51,552 nt of DNA, taken from positions 1-51,552 of the forward strand of contig JAMPEL010000008.1 of assembly GCA_023665185.1 (NCBI GenBank). Reading direction: 5' to 3'. Positions 10,119-17,110 of this stretch are shown piece after piece. Each line of letters starts with the position of its first letter. Positions within the stretch are counted from its first letter, which is position 1. The notes beneath the pieces were generated by a model, which saw nothing but the letters and a program-made list of their open reading frames with translations, searched no databases and had not been told where the DNA came from. The position numbers and the translations under genes were made by a program. The stretch is from Roseburia sp. (GTDB lineage: Bacteria; Bacteroidota; Bacteroidia; Bacteroidales; Bacteroidaceae).

Positions 10119-10548
10119 GTGAAGAATATGTTTGAGGTATTGGACAAATATAATAACAATGGTGATTTTTGTTTTAGTAAGTTTGACAACTTGACTGGAA
10201 CTTGTAATGCGCCAAATAATAAGTATGGTGTGTATACCGTATTTAACCAAGATAATGTACTTATATGTATTGGACATTCCTTGAAAATTATCCAATGGAA
10301 CAATAAAAACACAGAAAGGATGTTTTATGGGATATTAGTTAAGGGGAAGCAATTTGGGAGCTGCTAGAAAAGATTCTTGGCCATTAAAATAAAAGAAGAT
10401 GGATTTTTCACTAAGAGTTTTCTGGTATGATACAGAAAATGACAATCCTGCAGCTGTTGAACAAATCTTGCTTCAAAACTTCAAAACAAAATTTGGATCG
10501 ATACCTTTTGGGAATAACCAGATGCCACATGACAATAAATTACTATAG
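10119..10548 (+). pseudogene. Broken GIY-YIG-like hypothetical gene
   Basis: The first part (10119-10367) encodes 82 residues with N-x-Y-G-V-Y-T-V-F...V-L-I-C-I-G-H-S, which resembles a GIY-YIG core (G-[IV]-Y ... Y-I-G-x-S) with the second Tyr replaced. After the stop at 10365, the next frame continues plausibly: ARKDSWPLK, a stop at 10390, then MDFSLRVFWYDTENDNPAAV and EQILLQNF to a stop at 10546. The match in length, composition and order to a single protein suggests one gene with a frameshift near 10350 and a further lesion near 10390. Family membership rests on memory of similar Bacteroidetes hypothetical proteins and needs a profile search. Confidence 0.55.
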
Positions 10549-10550
10549 GT

Positions 10551-10721
10551 ATGGAGTTATATATGGTATATATGACAACAGAATTTGGAGAAAATATTGA
10601 AGTTTGCCTACAGGCATCTTCACCATCTGAAGCAGAAGCCATTGGCATAACAATGCTGGAAAGTGGTGAATTGCAATGTGATGGTGTCATGTGTATTCAA
10701 TGTTCTGCGGTTTTAATATAA
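10551..10721 (+). CDS. Small hypothetical protein
   Basis: A 56-residue frame starting three bases after the end of the broken GIY-YIG-like gene. It is acidic at the start (TTEFGENIEV), has a helix-prone stretch (SEAEAIGITMLESGE) and three Cys near the end (LQCDGVMCIQCSAV). No family is recognised. Its tight position suggests it was the second gene of the same operon, now orphaned. It could also be a chance frame in decaying DNA. Confidence 0.35.
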   Translation: MELYMVYMTTEFGENIEVCLQASSPSEAEAIGITMLESGELQCDGVMCIQCSAVLI

Positions 10722-10789
10722 TAGTATTTGGAATGCATTTGTACTCCTGTACGGGTCAGTAGATATTTCCGGTTGGTGAGGTGCTGGGA

Positions 10790-11770
10790 TTATCCGTATA
10801 ATGCGCTTAGCCGAAACAGGAAGAAAGCCGTGTCGTTGATTCCTCGGAACTGTCGGCGCAGGTCTTTGATTTTTGCATTGAATGATTCGGCGGATGCGTT
10901 GGTAAGCCTGTCGTTGAAATAACTGATGATTGTATCACAGTGTGTCGGGAATGTATCAATGACCGTTTTGAGGCGGACTGGTTCAAATAGTTCGAGTTCA
11001 TTATACCATCTTGCCAGTTTAAGCCTTGCGACAGGCACAGTTATACTCTCGTTATAGATACCAGTCAGTTTCATCGACAGACCATATGCCGTTTTAAGTT
11101 GAGGATACCGCTCGAAAAGTATCTGCGCGCGTTGCTGCTGTGTGTCGCTTCATTTGGACATGTTGCGGGTCATTATGTGTTTTGAACGCGCCGTAATCTG
11201 CCGGAGGGTCTCTCCATTGGATTTGATTTCCGGACTGTACTTTACTTTCTGTTGCCTGCATAGCCTGATTCGCTCATTCTCGGCATTTATCACCTCCCAC
11301 CGCAACTCAATGCGCATATCATCAATGGCCTAGCTCATCAGCTGCCGCACATGAAAGCGGTCGCTTATCTGTTCCGCTGCCGGGAATGCTCTTAAGGCTA
11401 TATACTTCATTGAACCGGACAGATTGGCGGTGACAGTTCGCACTTTATGCTGCTTCGACAGGCCAAGCAGCTTGAACCTCTTTGTCACATTGTCGCTTGC
11501 GGCCCTTTTTATCATGGCGACCAATGCGCCTTTGCGCCCCTTGGCCGCCTTGTTGGTGACAACTGTGTATGCTTCCCCGTTGCTGGGGTGGTCTCGTCTA
11601 TACTCAGACCCTCACCGATATTGGAATCATGAAGCACATACTCCTCAGCGTGGTCTAATTGCTTCCATTCTCTGAAGCCGTTGAGCTTGTCCTTGTACAA
11701 CTTGGTGAACGACCGACTGTTGACACCGTTGATCCGGGCTACCGTTACAATAGGTATGGTTGTGGACTCA
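10790..11770 (-). pseudogene. Broken ISL3-type DDE transposase (IS-A second gene)
   Basis: Pieces of one transposase are recognisable along the minus strand: HAEEYVLHDSNIGEGLSIDE with the first catalytic Asp, VRTVTANLSGSMKYIALRAF, SDRFHVRQLMS, and the C-terminus NASAESFNAKIKDLRRQFRG with the catalytic Glu. Damage includes a frameshift near 11585, a TAG at about 11330 where the sister has Glu (QLMSE), and a TGA at about 11154 that probably replaces Trp. The position of the second catalytic Asp is also altered (TANLS against TTDLS in the sister copy). The gene cannot make an active enzyme. Confidence 0.85.
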
Positions 11771-12115
11771 ACAGTCGTCTTTAAAAATCCACGAACTCCG
11801 TATTGAGCCTGTACCCTCGTATTCGGAAGTGTCGATGCTGTAGCTGAATATCTCCCCGGTATTTTTGTCAAGCCATTTGCGTTTGCGCAGATGCAGATGT
11901 GTGAACCTGCCACGCAACGGAAAATTCTGGATACTATTGTAATCTCCAAAGCCGTACGCGATAATATTTGCATTCCCTGCATCTTCCGCTTTCTGGATCT
12001 TTTTCTCATCAAACCAAATGTCAAACCGTTCAGCCGTTTTCTCGAACCGAACTATGTCGAAATTATCTACAATCTTGGATGGTAAAAGCTCTCGAAGTAT
12101 ATCTGTTATTTTCAT
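11768..12115 (-). CDS. ISAon1-family transposase N-terminal region protein (IS-A)
   Basis: A 115-residue product still open despite decay of the second gene. It aligns along its length with the first gene of IS-B: SKIVDNFDIVRFEKTAERFD versus SVIVDNFDIDRFDKTDTHFD, then HLHLRKRKWLDKNTGEIFSY versus WLHVRKRKWLDKTTGEIFSY. The K-R-K-W-L-D motif is likely a DNA-binding or zinc-ribbon-like remnant. In the parent family it is joined to the transposase by frameshifting. ATG 12115 is preceded by a -7 box TACCTTTG (12119-12126, minus). It is probably without function on its own. Confidence 0.75.
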   Translation of the reverse strand: MKITDILRELLPSKIVDNFDIVRFEKTAERFDIWFDEKKIQKAEDAGNANIIAYGFGDYNSIQNFPLRGRFTHLHLRKRKWLDKNTGEIFSYSIDTSEYEGTGSIRSSWIFKDDC

Positions 12116-12231
12116 GCTCAAAGGTAAACATTATGCGGCAATCCCAGCACCTCACCAACTGGAAATATCGGGTCTGCGGACGGAAGCGGTTGATATGCCC
12201 CTATGAACAACATGGTTAACTATAAAATGCT

Positions 12232-12239
12232 TAACTTTG
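12232..12239 (+). promoter_or_regulatory. -7 box of IS-B
   Basis: TAACTTTG ends four bases before the ATG of the first IS-B gene and sits just inside the left inverted repeat. A corresponding TACCTTTG precedes the IS-A gene on the other strand, so the two elements point away from each other. Confidence 0.55.
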
Positions 12240-12243
12240 CAGC

Positions 12244-12594
12244 ATGAAACCAGAACAACTGTTAAGAGCAATCCTCCCATCCGTAATCGTTGACAATTTT
12301 GACATCGACCGCTTTGATAAGACAGATACCCACTTTGATATCTGGCTCGATGAGAAAAAGGTTCAGATGCGCGAGGACAAGAAAAATGCGGAGGTAGTCG
12401 CATATGGCTTTGGCGAGTATCATAATATCCAGGACTATCCGATACGCGGACGGGCGACATGGTTGCATGTACGCAAGCGCAAATGGCTTGACAAGACAAC
12501 AGGCGAGATATTCAGTTATGACTGGGACCTGTCGGAATACGACAGTACGCAGCTCAATGAGGAGTTCGCTCTTTTTTTAAAAGAGGGAGATTGA
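12244..12594 (+). CDS. ISAon1-family transposase N-terminal region protein (IS-B)
   Basis: A 116-residue protein, the first of two IS genes. Core residues are IVDNFDIDRF, the EVVAYGFGEYHNI stretch and VRKRKWLDKTTGEIFSY. It ends in FALFLKEGD at a TGA. The transposase continues in the +1 frame; a T7A4 run at 12572-12582 lies just before the stop. Because the decayed sister has the same +1 relation and a similar TTTTTAAAG site, the two genes are probably joined by programmed frameshifting into one protein. Alone it would supply only the DNA-recognition part. Confidence 0.8.
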   Translation: MKPEQLLRAILPSVIVDNFDIDRFDKTDTHFDIWLDEKKVQMREDKKNAEVVAYGFGEYHNIQDYPIRGRATWLHVRKRKWLDKTTGEIFSYDWDLSEYDSTQLNEEFALFLKEGD

Positions 12595-13609
12595 CACCAC
12601 CCCAGTAAGTATCAAGACGTTGGGAGAGCGCAATGGGGTGAACGGCCAGACCTTGCGCAAGCAGTATAAGGAGAAGTTGAGCGACTATCGCAGTTGGGAT
12701 CAACTGGAGCATGCCGAAGAGTATGTCCTTTTCCCCGACAACATCGGTCAGGATATGAGTCTTGACGAGACATGTCTTAGCAATGGCGATGTCTACACGA
12801 TACTGACTAACAAGGCCGCCCATGGCCGCAAAGGTGCGCTTGCAGCTATGATCAAAGGGGTAGCCTCGGAGGTTGTCAGCGGAATACTGAAGAAAATTCC
12901 CTTAAAGAAAAGACTGGAAGTCAAGACGGTAACAACCGATTTGTCTTCGGCCATGATGCTGACTGTCAGAACGGCATTCCCCACAGCAAAGTTGGTGAAC
13001 GACCGTTTCCATGTACAACAGTTGATGTCGGAGGCTGTTGATCAACTACGTGTCCGTCACCGCTGGGAAGTGCTTGACCAAGAGAACAAGGCAATCAAAG
13101 AGCATAGGTCAAAACGTAAGGCTTGCCGCAGCAAGAAGGAACGTGATTTGCTGGGACAATGGAGGCCTTGCTTGATGGAAAATGGAGAGACCATGCCGCA
13201 GATAATGGCACGCAGCCGCCATATCATACTCAAACATAAGTCAAAATGGAACGAGCAACAATCAATTAGAGCCAAAATCCTTTTTGAAAAGTTCCCTGAT
13301 CTGGAAAAAGCCTACTCCCTATACCTTGACCTGATTGACATATTCAACAAAAAGTCCAGACCAGATGAGGCCAGGCTTAATCTGGCAAGATGGTATAATG
13401 ATGTTGAGAAATTTGACAAACGCGAGTTCAACAAAGTGCTTGAAACTTTTGAAAATCATAATACTACAATCATAAACTACTTCGAGAGGAAGTTGACAAA
13501 CGCATCGGCAGAATCCTTCAACGCCAAGATAAAGGCGTTCCGCTCGCAGTTCCGAGGTGTTGGGGACATCAAGTTCTTTATGTACCGCCTATCGAAAATA
13601 TACAGTTAA
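12581..13609 (+). CDS. ISL3/ISAon1-type DDE transposase (IS-B)
   Basis: The open region in this frame runs from just after the frameshift site (12581). The first possible initiator is TTG 12620, giving 329 residues. The catalytic triad, numbered from TTG, is D49 (SLDETCLS), D107 (VTTDLSSAM) and E298 (NASAESFNAK). The RHR-rich helical insertion lies between the second Asp and the Glu, as in ISL3 transposases. There is no good ATG, which supports production as a +1 frameshift fusion with the upstream 116-residue gene. All catalytic residues are present, so the element may be active. The stop overlaps the start of the right inverted repeat. Confidence 0.85.
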   Translation, partial: KREIDTTPVSIKTLGERNGVNGQTLRKQYKEKLSDYRSWDQLEHAEEYVLFPDNIGQDMSLDETCLSNGDVYTILTNKAAHGRKGALAAMIKGVASEVVSGILKKIPLKKRLEVKTVTTDLSSAMMLTVRTAFPTAKLVNDRFHVQQLMSEAVDQLRVRHRWEVLDQENKAIKEHRSKRKACRSKKERDLLGQWRPCLMENGETMPQIMARSRHIILKHKSKWNEQQSIRAKILFEKFPDLEKAYSLYLDLIDIFNKKSRPDEARLNLARWYNDVEKFDKREFNKVLETFENHNTTIINYFERKLTNASAESFNAKIKAFRSQFRGVGDIKFFMYRLSKIYS

Positions 13610-13627
13610 CCATGTTGTTCATAGGGG

Positions 13628-13689
13628 GAATATCAACCGCTTCTGTCCGCTGATCCGAGAATACCAACCGCTCCTGTCCGCTGACCCCT
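13628..13689. repeat. Tandem duplication of the IS-B right end
   Basis: Two copies of a 31-bp segment, beginning GAATATCAACCGCTTCTGTC and GAATACCAACCGCTCCTGTC, follow each other. Both carry the terminal CTGTCCGCTGA motif; only the outer copy has the GACCC end that matches the left GGGTC. Confidence 0.75.
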
Positions 13690-13717
13690 GATTCTCTAAA
13701 TTTTAAATATAAAAAAA

Positions 13718-13757
13718 AGGACTGCCTAACTTTGATTGTTAGACAGCCTCTTTTTTG
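13718..13757 (-). terminator. Terminator of the tRNA-Ser/Glu/Glu operon
   Basis: On the minus strand a hairpin of about 12 bp (GGCTGTCTAAC pairing with GTTAGGCAGTCC, some mismatches) is followed by eight T residues, just downstream of the last tRNA-Glu. Confidence 0.75.
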
Positions 13758-13760
13758 CAG

Positions 13761-13832
13761 TAGCGCCTACGAGAATCGAACTCGTGTTCCATGCGTGAGA
13801 GGCATGTGTCCTAGCCGCTAGACGAAAGCGCC
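13761..13832 (-). tRNA. tRNA-Glu (anticodon CTC), copy 2
   Basis: A 72-nt tRNA starting GGCGCTTTCGTCTAGCGG, with anticodon loop CTCTCAC and T-arm CGAGTTCGATTCTCG. The G1-U72 pair with A73 is expected of Bacteroidetes tRNA-Glu. It is identical to the next copy. Confidence 0.93.
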
Positions 13833-13871
13833 ATTTTTTTTCTCCGAATTAAGTATATATAATATACTTTG

Positions 13872-13943
13872 TAGCGCCTACGAGAATCGAACTCGTGTTC
13901 CATGCGTGAGAGGCATGTGTCCTAGCCGCTAGACGAAAGCGCC
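13872..13943 (-). tRNA. tRNA-Glu (anticodon CTC), copy 1
   Basis: Identical in all 72 positions to the tRNA-Glu at 13761-13832 and separated from it by 39 bases. The anticodon CTC reads GAG. The pair looks like a local tandem duplication. Confidence 0.93.
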
Positions 13944-13976
13944 GTGATTTCGGATGTGAGATGCTCAGTATGTAAG

Positions 13977-14063
13977 CGGAAGGAGGGGGATTCGAACCCC
14001 CGGTACGAAAATTCGTACGGCAGTTTAGCAAACTGCTGGTTTCAGCCACTCACCCATCCTTCC
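13977..14063 (-). tRNA. tRNA-Ser (anticodon GCT)
   Basis: An 87-nt class II tRNA with acceptor GGAAGGA/TCCTTCC, anticodon loop TTGCTAA, a long variable arm (CGTACGAATTTTCGTACG) and T-arm GGGGGTTCGAATCCCCC. It is the first gene of the minus-strand tRNA operon. Confidence 0.94.
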
Positions 14064-14160
14064 GGATTTCCACTGAACCTTGACAGTCCTCCTTGCAGTT
14101 TTCTCTCTGCAAAACTCGCTGTTGCAAGTTCTTGTGTAGGTCTCTCTGTCAATTGCGATG

Positions 14161-14192
14161 CAAAGGTATATCTATTTTTTGAATTGGACAAA
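14161..14192 (-). promoter_or_regulatory. Promoter of the tRNA-Ser/Glu/Glu operon
   Basis: On the minus strand TTTG (14189-14192), a 20-base spacer and TACCTTTG (14161-14168) match the Bacteroidetes consensus well. It overlaps the region upstream of the divergent ketoisomerase gene. Confidence 0.8.
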
Positions 14193-14210
14193 TAAATGCG
14201 GAAAAAGTTT

Positions 14211-14218
14211 TACCTTTG
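14211..14218 (+). promoter_or_regulatory. -7 box of the ketoisomerase gene
   Basis: TACCTTTG lies 11 bases before ATG 14230. It decides the start, because the frame is open upstream into the promoter. Confidence 0.65.
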
Positions 14219-14229
14219 CAGTAAATAAA

Positions 14230-14676
14230 ATGGATATGGATAGAGAAAAAGTACTAAATAGACCTCAAATATGCAATTTTGTGGATATACCAAAGGTTAT
14301 TGATGATAGAGGAAACTTATGTTTTGCAGAATATAAGCATTTGCCGTTTGACATAAAGCGAGTTTTCTGGATATATGGTGTTGGGATAGGAAAGACACGT
14401 GGAGGTCATGCCCATAAGACATGTGCGGAGGTTGTGTTTCCTGTACATGGAAGTTTTGAGATTTTGGTTGACAATGGGATTGAATCCCAAACTTTTTTCA
14501 TGGACTCTCCATGCAGAGGAATTCACATCGCCCCGAATGTATGGTGTCATCTTAGAAACTTCTCATCTGATGCTGTGTGTGTGGTGCTGGCTTCACAGGA
14601 ATATGATTCAAAGGGATATATTAATGATTATGAAACTTTTAAAGAATGGGTAAATGGAACTGATACCTTATTCTGA
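14230..14676 (+). CDS. dTDP-4-keto-6-deoxyhexose 3,4-ketoisomerase-like protein (FdtA/WxcM C-terminal type)
   Basis: A 148-residue single-domain cupin. The family signature is visible: D-D-R-G-N-L-C-F-A-E early on, then R-G-G-H-A-H-K (57-63), whose two His residues take part in ketoisomerisation, and IHIAPNVWCHLRNFS later. In dTDP-Fuc3NAc or Qui3NAc pathways this enzyme precedes an FdtB-type aminotransferase and an acyltransferase. Here the stop codon lies within the next, acyltransferase-like gene (23-base overlap) and no aminotransferase follows, so the pathway is incomplete at this locus. The sugar produced cannot be decided from sequence. Confidence 0.85.
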   Translation: MDMDREKVLNRPQICNFVDIPKVIDDRGNLCFAEYKHLPFDIKRVFWIYGVGIGKTRGGHAHKTCAEVVFPVHGSFEILVDNGIESQTFFMDSPCRGIHIAPNVWCHLRNFSSDAVCVVLASQEYDSKGYINDYETFKEWVNGTDTLF

Positions 14677-15598
14677 CTCTATGTGTGATGATTGGAATAC
14701 TTTTGTCTCAGTTTCAAAAAACGGGACTTTTTTGTTCAATCGTCATTTTATGGATTACCATTCAGACAGGTTTGCTGATTGTTCTGTTCTTTTGAAGGAG
14801 AAAAATAGGACAATAGCATGTTTTCCGGCTAATTATAATTCCGCAGAGAAGAGAATTTATTCGCATCAGGGATTGACTTATGGTGGGCTTTTGATGGGAA
14901 TGAAAATGACCGCTGTTCAGGTACTGGAGGCTTTCAGGATAATTTCTGATTATTATCGTAGTCGTTTTGATGTGAAAAGCATGGTGTATAAACCCATACC
15001 TTATATTTATGCGAAATATCCTTCAGAAGAAGAGCTTTATGCGCTATTTAGGATGTCTGCTCAATTGGTCAGTAGGGGACTTTCCTCTACAATATCCCTT
15101 TCTTCTCCTCTTGGACTTGTTGAATCGAGGAAAAGTGGTTTGAGAAAAGCTTGTAGGGAGGGACTAGATTTTGTTTCTGATGGCAATTTGGAGACTTTTT
15201 GGAATATTCTTGATGAAGTTTTGTACGATTGTCATTCGCTTCATCCTGTACATAGCGTGGAGGAACTGAAACTATTGTGCCGGCGTTTTCCCGACACAAT
15301 CAGATTGTTTTCAGTACTTTCTTCTGATGGTGAAATGCTTGCGGGTACTCTTGTCTTTGATTTCGGTGATGTGGTGCATACCCAATATATAGCAGCCAAT
15401 AAGCGGGGAAAAGCATCCGGTGCTCTCGACTTGCTTATTTCCAAATTGATTCTTGAGGTTTATTCTGACAGGAAATATTTTGATTTTGGTATTTCTACAG
15501 AATGTGGAGGTACAATCCTTAATGAAGGCCTTATTTTTCAGAAGGAAGGTTTTGGGGGCAGGGGAGTATGTTATGATATTTATGAGATACCCCTTTAA
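14654..15598 (+). CDS. GNAT/FemAB-like acyltransferase
   Basis: A 314-residue protein with two GNAT-like halves, as in FemAB-type transferases. N-terminal features are GTFLFNRHFMDYHSDRFAD and a YSHQGLTYGGLLMG strand; the C-terminal half has LAGTLVFDFGDVVHTQYIAA followed by an amphipathic helix and DFGISTECGG near the end. Proteins like this often accompany FdtA in O-antigen or capsule loci, and the overlap with the ketoisomerase supports a shared role in making a modified surface sugar. The acyl donor and acceptor are unknown. It is followed by a remnant gene on the other strand rather than by the expected aminotransferase. Confidence 0.7.
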   Translation: MELIPYSDSMCDDWNTFVSVSKNGTFLFNRHFMDYHSDRFADCSVLLKEKNRTIACFPANYNSAEKRIYSHQGLTYGGLLMGMKMTAVQVLEAFRIISDYYRSRFDVKSMVYKPIPYIYAKYPSEEELYALFRMSAQLVSRGLSSTISLSSPLGLVESRKSGLRKACREGLDFVSDGNLETFWNILDEVLYDCHSLHPVHSVEELKLLCRRFPDTIRLFSVLSSDGEMLAGTLVFDFGDVVHTQYIAANKRGKASGALDLLISKLILEVYSDRKYFDFGISTECGGTILNEGLIFQKEGFGGRGVCYDIYEIPL

Positions 15599-16020
15599 AT
15601 GGAGGATGCTGAGAAAGCGTAGTATCTAATAGTTTTTTGAAATCCTGTGAGGTAAGCGAGTCTACCCATCTCCCGCGGCCTTTGCGCTTGCGGTATCGAA
15701 TGACAAATTGCAAGGTATCCTGATAACACCTGAAGGAATCATCTATGCCGTGTGCCTTTTGAAGGAAATCATCGAAGTGTGCGAAGGAGTCCTTCCTCTG
15801 CACGAGGCTCTCGTCAAAATATTGGGCTGCAAGTAGCTGGAAATCCTCCTTGTGGTTGCATCCGATGCGTATGCACATTTTGCGTCCGCTGTTGTAGTTG
15901 AGGTAAACTGATGTGTACGAGGATTTTTTCCTGTGTACATGGTGACGCTTTCCGAACCATCCCTTGACTGCCTCCAAATTAATCTATGATTAAAAAGGAT
16001 AGATAAGGAGTGAACTTCAT
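15531..16020 (-). pseudogene. Remnant of an unrecognised gene
   Basis: The minus strand is open for 149 codons from 15977 to 15531 but has no ATG, only a TTG at 15977. Just upstream, ATG 16020 opens a different frame (MKFTPYLSFLII) that stops after 13 codons and would join the main frame if one base were gained or lost near 15985. The protein reads as a real, basic, soluble sequence (KKSSYTSVYLNYNSGRKMC, then YRKRKGRGRWVDSLTSQDF). I do not recognise the family. The 3' end overlaps the acyltransferase gene by 68 bases, so it has probably been cut at that side too. Confidence 0.4.
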
Positions 16021-16111
16021 TAATTTGAGGGAAAACCGTGTTTTTTAGACAGATGAAGAGTCTGAGATTGTATCATTTTCAGAAAGGGCTTTTAGGGTGT
16101 CTTTTAAAACG

Positions 16112-16169
16112 AAGAGATTTTAGATTCTCAGGGAATAAAATTCTATTCCTCTGCAATCTAAAACCTCTT
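16112..16169 (-). terminator. Terminator after folD
   Basis: A long hairpin: outer arms 16112-16126 and 16155-16169 (15 bp, one mismatch) and an inner stem GGGAATA/TATTCCT. It lies 22 bases beyond the folD stop on the minus strand. Confidence 0.65.
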
Positions 16170-16190
16170 ATTTTTAATTTTGCTTTATGC

Positions 16191-17069
16191 TTACTTGTAA
16201 AACTCTTTCTTTCCGGCAGACAAGGTGTTCTTCATCAGTGAGCAAATGGTCATCGGACCAACTCCTCCCGGTACAGGAGTGATGTAGGAACATTTTGGAG
16301 CTACTTCGTCAAATTTGACATCACCGTTAAGTCTGAACCCGCTTTTGCGTGTCTCATCTGCTACTCTTGTGGTACCTACATCTATTACTACGGCTCCTTC
16401 CTTGACCATATCAGCTGTAACAAAGTTCGGAATGCCAATAGCGGCAATGATAATATCTGCTTGTCTGCATTCTTCCTTGATATTTTGTGTATGGCTGTGA
16501 CATACAGTCACAGTCGTATCTCCAGGATAGTTCTTTTGCATCATCAACTGTGCCATTGGCTTACCCACAATATTACTACGTCCAAGCACCACGCATTTTT
16601 TTCCTTTTGTCTCGATGTTGTATCGCTTCAGCAGTTCCAAAATACCGTTAGGTGTGGCAGATATGTAGCATGGAAGCCCTATGGACATTCTGCCGACATT
16701 GATAGGATGGAAGCCGTCCACATCTTTACGATGGTCAATTGCTTCTATCACTTTCTGTTCTGATATGTGTGCCGGGAGTGGTAACTGTACGATAAATCCA
16801 TCGACATCTGCATCATTGTTGAGTTCATGGACTTTTTTCAGTAGCTCTTCCTCTGTCACATTATCTTCATAACGTATGAGGGTCGATTTGAATCCACATG
16901 CTTCACATGCTATGACCTTGTTTTTTACATACGTTTCACTGCCTCCATCGTGTCCGACAAGGATTGCTGCGAGGTGAGGACGTTTGCCTCCGTCAGCCAC
17001 GATTTTCTCCACCTCTTTTGCTATCTCTTGTTTTATTGCAGCAGCAGTTGCTTTTCCGTCAATTAACAT
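16191..17069 (-). CDS. folD: Methylenetetrahydrofolate dehydrogenase/cyclohydrolase
   Basis: A 292-residue bifunctional enzyme that interconverts 5,10-methylene-, 5,10-methenyl- and 10-formyl-tetrahydrofolate. The catalytic region SETYVKNK carries the Tyr and Lys (Y47, K51) of the Y-x3-K motif. The NADP-binding loop is [13 protein letters not shown] and the C-terminal signature is [10 protein letters not shown]. Length is normal. It is the last gene of a minus-strand run dedA-ffh-folD with gaps of 32 and 41 bases. Confidence 0.95.
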   Translation of the reverse strand: MLIDGKATAAAIKQEIAKEVEKIVADGGKRPHLAAILVGHDGGSETYVKNKVIACEACGFKSTLIRYEDNVTEEELLKKVHELNNDADVDGFIVQLPLPAHISEQKVIEAIDHRKDVDGFHPINVGRMSIGLPCYISATPNGILELLKRYNIETKGKKCVVLGRSNIVGKPMAQLMMQKNYPGDTTVTVCHSHTQNIKEECRQADIIIAAIGIPNFVTADMVKEGAVVIDVGTTRVADETRKSGFRLNGDVKFDEVAPKCSYITPVPGGVGPMTICSLMKNTLSAGKKEFYK

Positions 17070-17110
17070 TGCTTTTGGGGGTTATTCCGTTTAATAGTCT
17101 TGCTTTGATA

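Larger units (their letters stand above)
10753..12169 (-). mobile_element. Decayed ISAon1-type insertion sequence (IS-A)
   Basis: The element is bounded by inverted repeats at 10762-10790 and 12141-12169 (29 bp, one mismatch). The left side also keeps the outer GGGTCAG end (10753-10759). The right outer end is missing and GGGTCTGCGG of the neighbouring element begins at once, at 12170. It carries a short first gene and a broken DDE transposase on the minus strand, related to but clearly diverged from the element at 12170-13687. No target-site duplication is evident. Confidence 0.8.
12170..13687 (+). mobile_element. ISAon1-type insertion sequence (IS-B), apparently complete
   Basis: The inverted repeats are about 45 bp (12176-12220 with 13605-13650) and strongly matched. 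The outer ends are GGGTC on the left (12170) and GACCC on the right (13683-13687). The right end contains a second copy of the terminal segment, offset by 31 bases. It carries a two-gene transposase on the plus strand and a -7 box inside the left terminal region. The element abuts IS-A exactly at the missing outer end of IS-A, so IS-B probably inserted into or recombined with that end. No flanking direct repeat is seen. Confidence 0.8.

Noticed and set aside
12620..13609. TTG 12620 as a true independent start of the IS-B transposase
   Set aside because: Weak initiator, no promoter nearby, and the +1 relation shared with the sister element makes a frameshift fusion more likely.
16038..16241. 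Open frame across the folD terminator
   Set aside because: Covers a clear hairpin terminator and overlaps folD on the other strand.
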